Source: Hydrogenispora sp.
GTDB lineage: Bacteria; Bacillota; UBA4882; UBA10575
Length of the DNA: 64,000 nucleotides
Assembly: GCA_012837705.1 (NCBI GenBank)
Contig: DUQQ01000083.1
Span: 1-64,000, forward strand
Direction: 5' to 3'
The notes below the pieces were generated by a model. That model saw only the letters and a program-made list of their open reading frames with translations, was not told the origin of the DNA and did not search any database. Of this stretch, positions 1 through 7,642 are shown piece after piece. The position numbers and the translations under genes were made by a program. Each line of letters opens with the position of its first letter. Positions within the stretch are counted from its first letter, which is position 1.

Positions 1-996
1 ATTGTGCCCCAAAGCGCCCAGGCGTAAAGCCCACTGGTTACCGGTGACCCCCAGGTAAGTGGTGGTAGGAGGTTGGGTTTCGTGGGTGCCGCTGAAAAAA
101 AAGTCGACGCGGGTATCGGCAGAAAGTTCGCTGCTGGAGCGGAAGTTCAAATTCCAAGGCAAGATTGTATTGGCTGTTGGCGGCAGGTAACTAAAGTTCA
201 CTGCCGTACTAACCGGGAGGACCAGATCCAGATCACGGTGGGCATTTTGCGTTCCGGTGATGAGGATCTTCACCTTGAAAGGTGGTGTTTCGGGCCCGCT
301 GTCGTGCAGCTGGAGGGCAATCTCTTCTAACGTACCGGTGGGTGTGGCCGGCGGGACCAGGCAACTAAGGAAGAATTCCCTGGCTTCGCCGGGGTCAAGC
401 GGGTTAGTTGTCGGGTTATGCCAATAGACCGGCCAACCCTTTTCCGAGTTGATCTCCAGGTCAAGCCGTTCGGTGGTTGTTCCCAGGTTGAGGAGGCGGA
501 CCGGAATGAACACTTCCGTACCGGCTTCTGCCCGGATCAGAGGAAGCGGTTCCCATTTAAGGTGGCGCACGGGTTTGACCTTCGTTTGCACAATGTATTC
601 TTTTTCGGTATTATTTGCTCTTAAAAACAGGTGTAAATGATCCGCAGTTCCCGCCATTACCGACGACGGGATCAGGAGTGAGCATACCACATACTCTTCG
701 CCACCCGGCGCGACAACCAGTTCTTCCGTGGGACCAAGCAGGGGCCAGCCCTGCGTGGAATGGGCCTTTGCTTTAAGGAAGATGGATTCTGTTGTCCGGT
801 TTTCCACCCGAAAAATATAAGTGGCCACTTCTGCCGGTTCAACCTCTTGGCCCGGGGGCACTGAGACAAGGAGACCAGCAGCAAAAAGGGAATCTTCGGC
901 GGCATGGACACCGAAGGAGGCGACCATGGTTAGAAAAAGGACCAAACCGGAGACAAGAAAAGTCTTCTGGTAACGGCGAAACAATTTCTGGACCAA
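1..996 (-). CDS. Secreted beta-rich surface protein, partial (3' end off window)
   Basis: An open frame of at least 332 codons runs off the left edge without a stop. The start is probably TTG at 996, five bases after AAGGTGG; an in-frame GTG lies at 1005. The N-terminus is basic (QKLFRRYQK), then a hydrophobic stretch and an AHA-like cleavage region (GVHAAED), so it looks exported. Two Ig-like segments follow, with the pattern of NEW3/COG1470-type domains (aromatic-Pro motifs, PGE turn, V-P-x-x-x-x-G-T). The last 60 residues before the edge alternate polar and hydrophobic residues and look like long beta strands (DTRVDFFFSG, TTTYLGVTG, QWALRLGALG), as in a barrel or autotransporter-like region. 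The function is not recognised. It is divergent from the lipoprotein gene at 1213. Confidence 0.7.
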   Translation of the reverse strand, partial: MVQKLFRRYQKTFLVSGLVLFLTMVASFGVHAAEDSLFAAGLLVSVPPGQEVEPAEVATYIFRVENRTTESIFLKAKAHSTQGWPLLGPTEELVVAPGGEEYVVCSLLIPSSVMAGTADHLHLFLRANNTEKEYIVQTKVKPVRHLKWEPLPLIRAEAGTEVFIPVRLLNLGTTTERLDLEINSEKGWPVYWHNPTTNPLDPGEAREFFLSCLVPPATPTGTLEEIALQLHDSGPETPPFKVKILITGTQNAHRDLDLVLPVSTAVNFSYLPPTANTILPWNLNFRSSSELSADTRVDFFFSGTHETQPPTTTYLGVTGNQWALRLGALGHN

Positions 997-1212
997 AATA
1001 TCCACCTTCCCTTAGGAATCATGAAAACGGTAGCCTGTTTTATCAGTTGAATTCAAGAAAAATTATGGAAAACCCTTCATTTGATCCGACAAATTAATAA
1101 AAAGGTGATAAAGATTACGGCCCGGACAATGGACCGGAAGGTGATGGGTTTAAAGGAAACCAAAAAAGGGGAGAATGAGGAGGAGAAAAACAAGTAGAGA
1201 GGTGGTATCCCG

Positions 1213-2256
1213 ATGACCGCCCGGTATACGTTGCTCTCCCTTTTTCTGGTCTTCTCTTTGCAAGGGTGTAATCTGTGGGATTATTTGAACATCCCTGAAC
1301 GGCAACCAACGGTTCCCCAAGGTAACCGCGGGGAAGCGCGGGAACTTTTGCACTCCTTTATGAACGCCCGGTTAGCGGATGAGAATGAAGACAAGCTCCG
1401 TGCTTATTTGACCGACGAAGCGTGGAATGACTACCAGGGTACAGATTTAACCTTGCGCGCGGAGGCAAACCAGGAATTTGTCGGCTACAAAATAATGGAG
1501 GAGTCGGATCTCACCGACGGACGCTACGCGTTCACGACCAATCTACAAACGCTTGACCGCAGCCAACCATATGGGGCCAACATTACCGAGGATCTGATTG
1601 TCAGTTTTAACAATGATGAGTACCGAATCGCTTCGGCGCGCCCGCTGAAAACCGTGGAAGTGCGGGCCGTCGGCACTGACCTGATCTGGGTCCGCCGGGA
1701 AAAGGAGGAAACCAAGGAAGTTAAGCTCTTTAATCTCCAAGACTTCCCACCACGCCTGACGCCACTGGGCGGAACGACGGAACTGGAGGCTGGTCGGGCT
1801 GGTTACGCCACGGCGATCTTGAACCCGGAAAACAGTCGTGTCGCGTTTGGCACAACCGGGACCCACGGCGCTTTAGCCGTCTTGAAATGGACCGGGGAAA
1901 CGCCCGACCCGGAACAGGTCACGCTGGAACCATTGGACCTTTATTACGGACAACACACCATTTTGCAGGCTTTTTCCCCGGATGCCCGGTATTTGGCGGT
2001 GGAAATTCGTAGTACCGCCGGAACGGACCGGGTTGAGGTTTATCAGGTTGACGAGAAAAACCGGCTTAACTTCCATCTCGAACAGGCTTTTCCTGTTGGC
2101 GAGTATAATGTGTCCTTTCGGCAGTGGGAACCGGACAGTAAAGCGTTCTTAATCCGGGTTAGCGCCGGGGTACAAACGAACGGTGATGAAGCGAAGATGG
2201 GTACTTGGCGGATTAATGTCCAAACGGGTGAACGGGAAAAGGTGATTGGCGGGTAA
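1213..2256 (+). CDS. Lipoprotein with beta-propeller-like C-terminal half
   Basis: 347 residues, ATG start behind AGAGAGGTGG. The signal peptide ends in the lipobox LQGC (Cys19), so it should be lipid-anchored outside the cytoplasmic membrane. Residues about 40-150 look like a small alpha+beta domain (helix RELLHSFMNARL, then a beta section) reminiscent of NTF2-like or DUF4829-type lipoprotein domains. Residues about 160-345 contain repeated strand pairs with phrases such as AFSPDARYLAVEI and WEPDSKAFLIRV, typical of TolB/WD40-like propeller blades. No catalytic residues are recognised. It starts a co-directional run with the DUF4330-like and ligase-like genes, 14 bases upstream of the former, which suggests a role in envelope polymer export or assembly; that is inference. 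Confidence 0.7.
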   Translation: MTARYTLLSLFLVFSLQGCNLWDYLNIPERQPTVPQGNRGEARELLHSFMNARLADENEDKLRAYLTDEAWNDYQGTDLTLRAEANQEFVGYKIMEESDLTDGRYAFTTNLQTLDRSQPYGANITEDLIVSFNNDEYRIASARPLKTVEVRAVGTDLIWVRREKEETKEVKLFNLQDFPPRLTPLGGTTELEAGRAGYATAILNPENSRVAFGTTGTHGALAVLKWTGETPDPEQVTLEPLDLYYGQHTILQAFSPDARYLAVEIRSTAGTDRVEVYQVDEKNRLNFHLEQAFPVGEYNVSFRQWEPDSKAFLIRVSAGVQTNGDEAKMGTWRINVQTGEREKVIGG

Positions 2257-2270
2257 AGGTAGGGAAAGGT

Positions 2271-2762
2271 GTGGCTTTCGACACTGACCAGAGGCGGAGC
2301 GGTGGTCAGCTCCACTGGTTGGACCTGTTGTTAGGGTTAGCCCTTCTGGTTTTGATCGGGCGGACGGTGGTTCAAACCTGGCCCCGTGTCGACCCGAAAG
2401 AAATGAGAACGGTCCGGTTGGAGGTGGTGGTGGACGGTCTGACCGCCGCACAGGCCATGCAGATTGCGACGGGCCAATGGGTTAAGGACGGAACCAGTGG
2501 CGAATTTATGGGGAAGATCATCAAGAAAACCCTAAATTCCGGGGGCGTCCAGGCGGAGCATAGCTGGGAGGAGGCGCTGCCCCCAAACGGCTTGTCCACG
2601 CCAGGCCTGGTTTTGCTTTTGGAACGGGAGGGGAAGATCGTGGAGCGGGAAGGGATCTTTTTTGGCCGAGAGACCGTCCGGTCCGGACAACAACGGAACT
2701 TCCATACTTTTTACGTGGAATTCACCGGCACCATCAACCGGATTGTTGTGGTGAAGGAGTGA
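2271..2762 (+). CDS. DUF4330-like membrane-anchored protein
   Basis: 163 residues, GTG start. One N-terminal transmembrane helix (about residues 17-37, LDLLLGLALLVLIGR) is followed by a soluble domain rich in beta strands. The size and layout (short cytoplasmic tail, one helix, then a V-x-L-x-V-x-V-x-x-L-T strand with repeated turns) resemble DUF4330 proteins, which occur beside polysaccharide genes in Firmicutes and cyanobacteria. The stop overlaps the next start by four bases (GTGA), so it is translationally coupled to the O-antigen-ligase-like gene. The biochemical role is unknown; the context suggests a helper in export or ligation of a surface polymer. Confidence 0.55.
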   Translation: MAFDTDQRRSGGQLHWLDLLLGLALLVLIGRTVVQTWPRVDPKEMRTVRLEVVVDGLTAAQAMQIATGQWVKDGTSGEFMGKIIKKTLNSGGVQAEHSWEEALPPNGLSTPGLVLLLEREGKIVEREGIFFGRETVRSGQQRNFHTFYVEFTGTINRIVVVKE

Positions 2763-3919
2763 GTAAGGTAGAAGGCCGGATTCTGGCCAATTGGCCCCGA
2801 CTATTCTTTTTCACCTTCCTTTTGGTGCTGTTGCGGCCGCAGGATCCCCTGCATTATCTTCTTTTTCTGCCCGGCTGCTTTGCCTCTTTATCCTGCCGGG
2901 AACAGTTAAGACCGCTTTACCTCTGGTTAGGCTGGTCTTTTTTTTCCGCCCTCTGTGCTCCGGAACCTTCTGTCGCGCTAGTGGCTTGGGGCGGTGAGTG
3001 TATCGTGGCCGGAGCGGGTTTCGCCGCCGGTCTTTCTGGCCGCCAGGACCGGTGGTGGTTACGCGTGCTGCAAGTTATAGGTTGGCTCATGGGCGGGATG
3101 ATCCTGGTCCAAGCGGCGGTTGCCCCGCCTTTTCCCCGCGGCTGGGTGGCGCCGACGGAACGGAGCGTGCTCCCTTTTCGGGTGACCGGCCTTTGGTACA
3201 ACCCGAACCAAACCGGGTTATTCCTGGCTTATCTGCTCCCCCTGTTTTTCGCTAATGCGGAAGAAAGGGCCGCCCGGGGCGGATGGTCGCGGGCTTTTCT
3301 TACCATTGTGCTCGCCGGTTTGACCGCGACGGCTTTGCTTTTTACTTACGCCCGGACCGCCTGGGTAGCGGCGTTGGTCGCCCTCTTTTATTACTGGGGA
3401 CCGCGGGAAACGGCGAACCGCCGCCGTTTGATCGTGCTTCTCTTCCTCCTGGTTGGTTTTTTGCCGTCGGTGGCGGGGCGCATTGGGCGTAATCCGCTTG
3501 CCAGTGGGACGCTGGACTATCGTTTTATGATTTGGCAGGAAACCTGGGGACTGGTGCAGAAATATCCCCTGGCGGGAGGCGGCAAAAAGGAGTTGCAGGC
3601 GACTTTGCGGCCTTTGCGGGTTGACCACGCCCATAACCACTATTTACAGATCGCGGCGGAGAAGGGGATCCCCGCTTTTCTGCTTTTTGGTTGGCTGCTT
3701 TTGCGGTTCTGGAAAGCCGCCTGTTCTTCGGGGCAAGCCGGTCACGATGACCGGCTTACGCGGGGGGTAAAAGCGGCCTTCACCGGTCAACTGGTCGCCG
3801 GATTAGCCGAGAGCATCTGGGCGGTTCCGCTCGGCTCTTTTTTATTCTGGTTTGCCTTTGCCCTGGTGGCCGCCGAACGGGAACCGGTGGTAACCGGAGA
3901 AGGAGAGGTTTCTGTTTAG
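2759..3919 (+). CDS. O-antigen ligase / Wzy-type polymerase family membrane protein
   Basis: 386 residues with about ten hydrophobic segments. GTG start overlapping the preceding stop. The central part has the Wzy_C signature: GLWYNPNQTG before a membrane segment, then a long loop with a conserved Arg, and near residue 290 DHAHNHYLQIAAEKG, the H-N-x-x-L-x-x-x-x-x-x-G motif of WaaL/Wzy enzymes. The family transfers or polymerises undecaprenyl-linked glycans at the outer face of the cytoplasmic membrane. With csaB and the WecG/TagA gene just downstream it probably handles a secondary cell-wall polymer or exopolysaccharide. The specific donor and acceptor cannot be told from sequence. Confidence 0.75.
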   Translation: MSKVEGRILANWPRLFFFTFLLVLLRPQDPLHYLLFLPGCFASLSCREQLRPLYLWLGWSFFSALCAPEPSVALVAWGGECIVAGAGFAAGLSGRQDRWWLRVLQVIGWLMGGMILVQAAVAPPFPRGWVAPTERSVLPFRVTGLWYNPNQTGLFLAYLLPLFFANAEERAARGGWSRAFLTIVLAGLTATALLFTYARTAWVAALVALFYYWGPRETANRRRLIVLLFLLVGFLPSVAGRIGRNPLASGTLDYRFMIWQETWGLVQKYPLAGGGKKELQATLRPLRVDHAHNHYLQIAAEKGIPAFLLFGWLLLRFWKAACSSGQAGHDDRLTRGVKAAFTGQLVAGLAESIWAVPLGSFLFWFAFALVAAEREPVVTGEGEVSV

Positions 3920-3949
3920 CAGCGCCAACGGAAATATTGGGGGGATTTT

Positions 3950-5017
3950 ATGCCGAAGGTCTTTCTCTTTGGCTATTATGGCTTTGGTAACCTTGGAGAC
4001 GAACTTTTATGCGATTATTACGTGAGGTTGTTTCGTGATTATTACCCCGGTTTTGAACTTGTGGTGTTGACCGGGGATAAGCACCAAGGCAGCGCGGACG
4101 GGAGCGCTGCTTATGCGGTGGCCAGCCGTTGGAACCTCTGGCGTTTGGGCCGGATGATGGCCCCAGGGGATCTTTTGGTCGGGGGCGGAGGGAGTATCTT
4201 TCAGGATGTAACCAGCAAGCGGAGTCTCCTTTATTATCTGGCGCTTTTGCGCTTGGCCCACCGGCGGGGGGTGGCGATCATCCTGGCTGGTCAGGGGGTC
4301 GGCCCGTTGTCCACTTGGGGACGGAAGATGGCCCGCCCGGTTTTAAACTTGGTGGGGACGATCGCCTGTCGGGACCAGAGATCGATCCTGACGTTGGCGA
4401 TGATGGAGGTAAACGCGCCCCAGCTTTACTTGGGGGTTGATCCGTTATGGGATTATCCGTTCCCGCCCGGGCGGCTCGCCGTTGCGACGCGGGGGCGGCG
4501 TAAGCCGGTGATCGGCTATATCTTGCGGTCGGGGTTAAGCCGGGAAAAAAAACAACTGCTCATAAACCTGCGAACCCTTTTCGGTAATTTACAGCTGATA
4601 ACTTTATCGCCCGCCGATGATCGGGCTGCGCACGAGCTCGCGGACGTGCTCGGGACCGCCGCGCCCTGGTGTATACGGGATGCGGATACTTTCTTTCGCT
4701 TCGCGCCCGAACTGACCGTCGTGCTGAGTGAACGTTTACATGGACTGTTGCTGGCTGCCCGCTGTCGTATCCCCGGGATTGGACTTGGTACGGACCCGAA
4801 ACTCCACGCTTTTTGCCACCAAATGGATTGGACTTGCTGGCGGTGGCAAGATCCTTCCTTCCAATTGGGGGTTTGCACTCTGGTTAAGGAGCTGATCGCG
4901 GATCCGGTCTCAGCCTACCAGAAGGTACGGCAGCTGGCGGAGGTCATGGAGGAAAAAGGAGAGGAGGATCGGCATTGGTTCATCAACCAGGTGCAAGCAA
5001 TGCTACTGGGCGGGTAG
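3950..5017 (+). CDS. csaB: Polysaccharide pyruvyl transferase CsaB
   Basis: 355 residues. The N-terminus GYYGFGNLGDELL is the typical opening of polysaccharide pyruvyl transferases, followed by GGGSIFQD and AGQGVGP motifs; the second half carries the SERLHGLLLAA motif shared with GT-B-like folds. CsaB uses phosphoenolpyruvate to add ketal pyruvate to the secondary cell-wall polymer, and this modification is what SLH domains bind. An SLH protein is encoded 1.8 kb downstream, which supports the call. The 3' end overlaps the next gene by 43 bases. ATG start at 3950 after a GGGGGATTTT stretch. Confidence 0.9.
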   Translation: MPKVFLFGYYGFGNLGDELLCDYYVRLFRDYYPGFELVVLTGDKHQGSADGSAAYAVASRWNLWRLGRMMAPGDLLVGGGGSIFQDVTSKRSLLYYLALLRLAHRRGVAIILAGQGVGPLSTWGRKMARPVLNLVGTIACRDQRSILTLAMMEVNAPQLYLGVDPLWDYPFPPGRLAVATRGRRKPVIGYILRSGLSREKKQLLINLRTLFGNLQLITLSPADDRAAHELADVLGTAAPWCIRDADTFFRFAPELTVVLSERLHGLLLAARCRIPGIGLGTDPKLHAFCHQMDWTCWRWQDPSFQLGVCTLVKELIADPVSAYQKVRQLAEVMEEKGEEDRHWFINQVQAMLLGG

Positions 5018-5748
5018 AGGTGTTGGGGTTTCCGGTTGATCCGATACCGCTGGAAGCAGCGGTGTGGCGTTTATCATCAGCCCTCGCGGCTGGTGGGGAA
5101 AGATTAAGGGTGGTCACACTGAACCCGGAAATGTTGATGGCGGGTTTAGCCGATCCGGGGTTGGGAAAGGCGCTCCGCAGCGCCGATCTGGTTGTCCCCG
5201 ATGGGATCGGAATTGTTTGGGCGTTACGGCGGCAGGGGCGGTGTCAGCAAAGGCGGGTGACCGGGGTTGATCTGGTTGAAACCCTGCTTACGCAGGAGCA
5301 AACCCGTCCCTTACGCCTGTTTCTACTCGGTGGTGAACCGGGCGTTGGGGTAGCGGCGGCAGCCAAGATCGAGCAGCGTTGGCCCGGAATTACGGTGGCC
5401 GGGGTCGCCCACGGCTTCTTTCCTCCGGAAGAGGACGCCAAGATCGTGAATAAGATTAACCAGGCCCGTACCGATCTACTCCTGGTCGGAATGGGGGTGC
5501 CCCGCCAGGAAAGATGGCTCCATCAGTACTGGCCTGACCTGACGGTTACGGTGGGGATCGGCGTCGGTGGACTCCTCGATCTTTGGGCGGGCCGGAGTAA
5601 AAGGGCGCCTGCTCTACTCAGGAGGAGCGGTCTGGAATGGGCTTATCGGGTGTGGCGGGAACCAGCCCGGTGGCAGCGGTTACGCGTTTTGCCCGTTTTC
5701 ATCCGCATGGTCCGCGCCGAACAGCCGGACAAGAAGAAGGATTGGTGA
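4975..5748 (+). CDS. WecG/TagA/CpsF family glycosyltransferase
   Basis: 257 residues, TTG start seven bases after GAGGAGG, inside the end of csaB. The family signature is intact: VVTLNPEMLMAG, the SADLVVPDGIGIVWA block, RVTGVDLVE, FLLGGEPGV and GMGVPRQE, with a C-terminal PxxxRRxGLEWxYR-like tail (RRSGLEWAYRVWREP). These enzymes transfer ManNAc (or a related sugar) from UDP to undecaprenyl-PP-GlcNAc, the committed step of wall teichoic acid or secondary polymer linkage-unit synthesis, at the inner face of the membrane. Overlap with csaB indicates one operon for pyruvylated wall polymer. Confidence 0.88.
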   Translation: MVHQPGASNATGRVEVLGFPVDPIPLEAAVWRLSSALAAGGERLRVVTLNPEMLMAGLADPGLGKALRSADLVVPDGIGIVWALRRQGRCQQRRVTGVDLVETLLTQEQTRPLRLFLLGGEPGVGVAAAAKIEQRWPGITVAGVAHGFFPPEEDAKIVNKINQARTDLLLVGMGVPRQERWLHQYWPDLTVTVGIGVGGLLDLWAGRSKRAPALLRRSGLEWAYRVWREPARWQRLRVLPVFIRMVRAEQPDKKKDW

Positions 5749-5760
5749 GGAGGAGAACAG

Positions 5761-6624
5761 ATGGCACAACAGAAGGAGAACGGCAGCCGCCTCAAAAGAG
5801 AGATCATTGATTATATCGGGATTTTTATCGGGGTTAATATAACTGCCCTTGGATTAGTTTGGTTTTTGATTCCCAACAAGATCGCGGCCGGTGGGGTCAG
5901 TGGCCTGGCGACAATCCTGTATTATCTGTGGCAGTGGCCGGTGGGGGTTGTTATTCTGCTGGTGAATATCCCGCTCTTTTTGGCCTGCCTTCTAGTCTTT
6001 GGCCCCAATTTTGGCATGAAGACCGTCTTCGGCACGGTCTTGCTGTCAGTGGTGATCGAGTATTGGGGAGCGTTTTTACATCCGTTAACCCTCGACCCCC
6101 TGCTGGGCTCCTTGTGGGGGGGCGTTTTAGCCGGTGCCGGTGTGGGGATCGCCTTACGTTATCACGGCACAACCGGCGGGACTGATCTGGCCGCCAAACT
6201 TCTGGCCCGGTTCTCCAGTTTATCAATGGGGCAAGCGGTTTTGGTACTCGATGGTTTGGTGATCGCCCTGGCCGGCTTGGTCTTTAAGTCGGTCGATCTC
6301 ATGTTGTACGCCTTGATCTCAATAGTAGTTTCTGGTAAAATTATAGATGGTGTATTAGATGGTTTTAACTATTCAAAAGGGGTTTACATCATCTCTGACC
6401 AGTCGGAACGGATCGCCCAGCGGATCCTCAACGAAATGGACCGGGGGGTAACGGGTCTGGCGGGGCGCGGCGTCTATTCGGGGCAAGCCCGCGAGGTTCT
6501 GCTCTGTGTGATCGGGCGGACGGAAGAGATGCGGCTGAAACGCTTGGTGAAAGAAGAAGACCCTAACGCTTTTGTGATTATTACGACGGTCCATGAGGTA
6601 TTAGGCGAAGGTTTTCAAGAATAG
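5761..6624 (+). CDS. YitT family membrane protein (DUF161/DUF2179)
   Basis: 287 residues, ATG seven bases after GAGGAG. Five to six transmembrane helices fill residues 20-190, with the family motifs ITALGLVWFLIPNKIAAGG and YHGTTGGTD; a C-terminal soluble DUF2179 domain follows (GVYIISDQSERIAQ, MDRGVTGL, the end VHEVLGEGF). YitT proteins are widespread in Firmicutes and their substrate is not established. Gap of 12 bases from the WecG/TagA gene, so probably co-transcribed. A promoter lies just after this gene and none is apparent before it. Confidence 0.88.
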   Translation: MAQQKENGSRLKREIIDYIGIFIGVNITALGLVWFLIPNKIAAGGVSGLATILYYLWQWPVGVVILLVNIPLFLACLLVFGPNFGMKTVFGTVLLSVVIEYWGAFLHPLTLDPLLGSLWGGVLAGAGVGIALRYHGTTGGTDLAAKLLARFSSLSMGQAVLVLDGLVIALAGLVFKSVDLMLYALISIVVSGKIIDGVLDGFNYSKGVYIISDQSERIAQRILNEMDRGVTGLAGRGVYSGQAREVLLCVIGRTEEMRLKRLVKEEDPNAFVIITTVHEVLGEGFQE

Positions 6625-6630
6625 AATAAA

Positions 6631-6658
6631 TTGACCACTCCCTGTTTCTGTAGATAAT
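6631..6658 (+). promoter_or_regulatory. Promoter for SLH protein gene
   Basis: TTGACC at 6631-6636, a 16-base spacer and GATAAT at 6653-6658. It lies after the YitT stop and about 165 bases before the SLH start, leaving a long 5' leader that contains the four-codon open frame at 6756. Confidence 0.65.
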
Positions 6659-6755
6659 ATATGATGAAATTATCTAGTAAAAAAGGGAGGAATTTGATCC
6701 GGAAAAGAGAATAATATGGTATAAGAGCCATCCTTGTGTTTCAGGAGGTTGGGGG

Positions 6756-6770
6756 ATGAAGCGTTCCTAG
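6756..6770 (+). CDS. Four-codon leader minigene (MKRS)
   Basis: ATG-AAG-CGT-TCC-TAG follows AGGAGG with a seven-base spacer, a full-strength translation start in the 5' leader of the SLH gene. Between it and the SLH start lies CTCTCCAGTTCTCCTT (6776-6791), which can pair with the SLH ribosome-binding site AAGGAGG or with this minigene's own AGGAGG. That is the arrangement expected of a leader peptide controlling a downstream start. It could also be chance; no homologue is known to me. Confidence 0.35.
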   Translation: MKRS

Positions 6771-6823
6771 AATACTCTCCAGTTCTCCTTGGCTCAAAAA
6801 ATATATAAAGAAGGAGGATTAGA

Positions 6824-7429
6824 ATGAGAAAAGTTTTGGTCGTCTTAGTTTCGCTTGCGATGCTGTTCTCGGTTGTTCCGGTAGCGATGGGTGCCTTCGA
6901 AGATGCACCGAAAGCGACCCACTGGGCGTATGACAATTTCACATTGTTATATAATGCCGGGTTGTTAAAAGGCTACCCCGACGGCACCTTTAAGGGCGAA
7001 AGGTACGCAACCCGTTACGAGATGGTTGAATTGACCGCTCGGATTCTGAAGTACCTCGAAAGCCAAATGGTTGGCGGCGTTGCGCTTCCTGAGAATGGCG
7101 GACGGATCGCTCTGACTGAAGCCCAGGCTAAACAACTGATCAGCCAGGCTTTAGCGGAAGAGCAAGTGGCAACTGCTGCCGATCTCGATGTCATTTACGG
7201 TGCGTTGCGTGCTCTTGAAGAAGAATTTATGGACGAATTGAATGCGCGCAGTGACGTCAACGTTTCCCTTCTCGAGAGCAGAGTTACCGCCCTCGAAACC
7301 AAGGTTGACGAACAAGGGGCAAGACTTGACGCTGTTGAGCAGCAGTCCAAATCCAACAAGACCATTGGTATTGTTGCGTTGATTCTGGGCGTAGCCGGCA
7401 TCGTCTTTGGGTTTGTGCCCGGTAAATAA
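6824..7429 (+). CDS. SLH-domain envelope protein with coiled coil and C-terminal anchor (Omp-alpha-like)
   Basis: 201 residues, ATG after AAGGAGG. A clear signal peptide (about 1-23, cut after AMG) is followed by one SLH domain (about 25-78: HWAYDNFTLLYNAGLLKGYPDGTF, then RYEMVELTARIL). An acidic helical linker follows, then a heptad coiled coil (about 143-178, SLLESRVTALETKVDEQGARL). One hydrophobic helix (180-198) ends at PGK three residues from the C-terminus. The order SLH, coiled coil, terminal membrane helix is that of Thermotoga Omp-alpha, which links the outer sheath to the wall, though this protein is much shorter. SLH domains bind pyruvylated wall polymer, consistent with csaB upstream. 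It has its own promoter and terminator and is probably abundant. Confidence 0.85.
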   Translation: MRKVLVVLVSLAMLFSVVPVAMGAFEDAPKATHWAYDNFTLLYNAGLLKGYPDGTFKGERYATRYEMVELTARILKYLESQMVGGVALPENGGRIALTEAQAKQLISQALAEEQVATAADLDVIYGALRALEEEFMDELNARSDVNVSLLESRVTALETKVDEQGARLDAVEQQSKSNKTIGIVALILGVAGIVFGFVPGK

Positions 7430-7461
7430 TTCGAGCGCTACATACAAACGATATGCAAAAC

Positions 7462-7489
7462 AGGCCGTTTAACCATAACGGCCTTTTTT
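7462..7489 (+). terminator. Rho-independent terminator after SLH gene
   Basis: AGGCCGTT pairs with AACGGCCT (7462-7469 with 7477-7484), followed by a run of six T. Confidence 0.9.
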
Positions 7490-7534
7490 CATGGTCCCTT
7501 TGGCCTTGGGCAAAAAGGCTTTGACCGGTTTTGC

Positions 7535-7564
7535 TTGACAGAGGAAAGTTTGGTGTGGTAGATT
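7535..7564 (+). promoter_or_regulatory. Promoter for pcrA
   Basis: TTGACA at 7535-7540, an 18-base spacer and TAGATT at 7559-7564, directly after the preceding terminator and upstream of pcrA. Confidence 0.6.
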
Positions 7565-7642
7565 AGCTTTTAAATAGAGGTGGTTTTTGGATTATCCCAT
7601 ACCAACAAAAGGAAGCAAGTACATTTTTGGGGGCTAAGCAGA

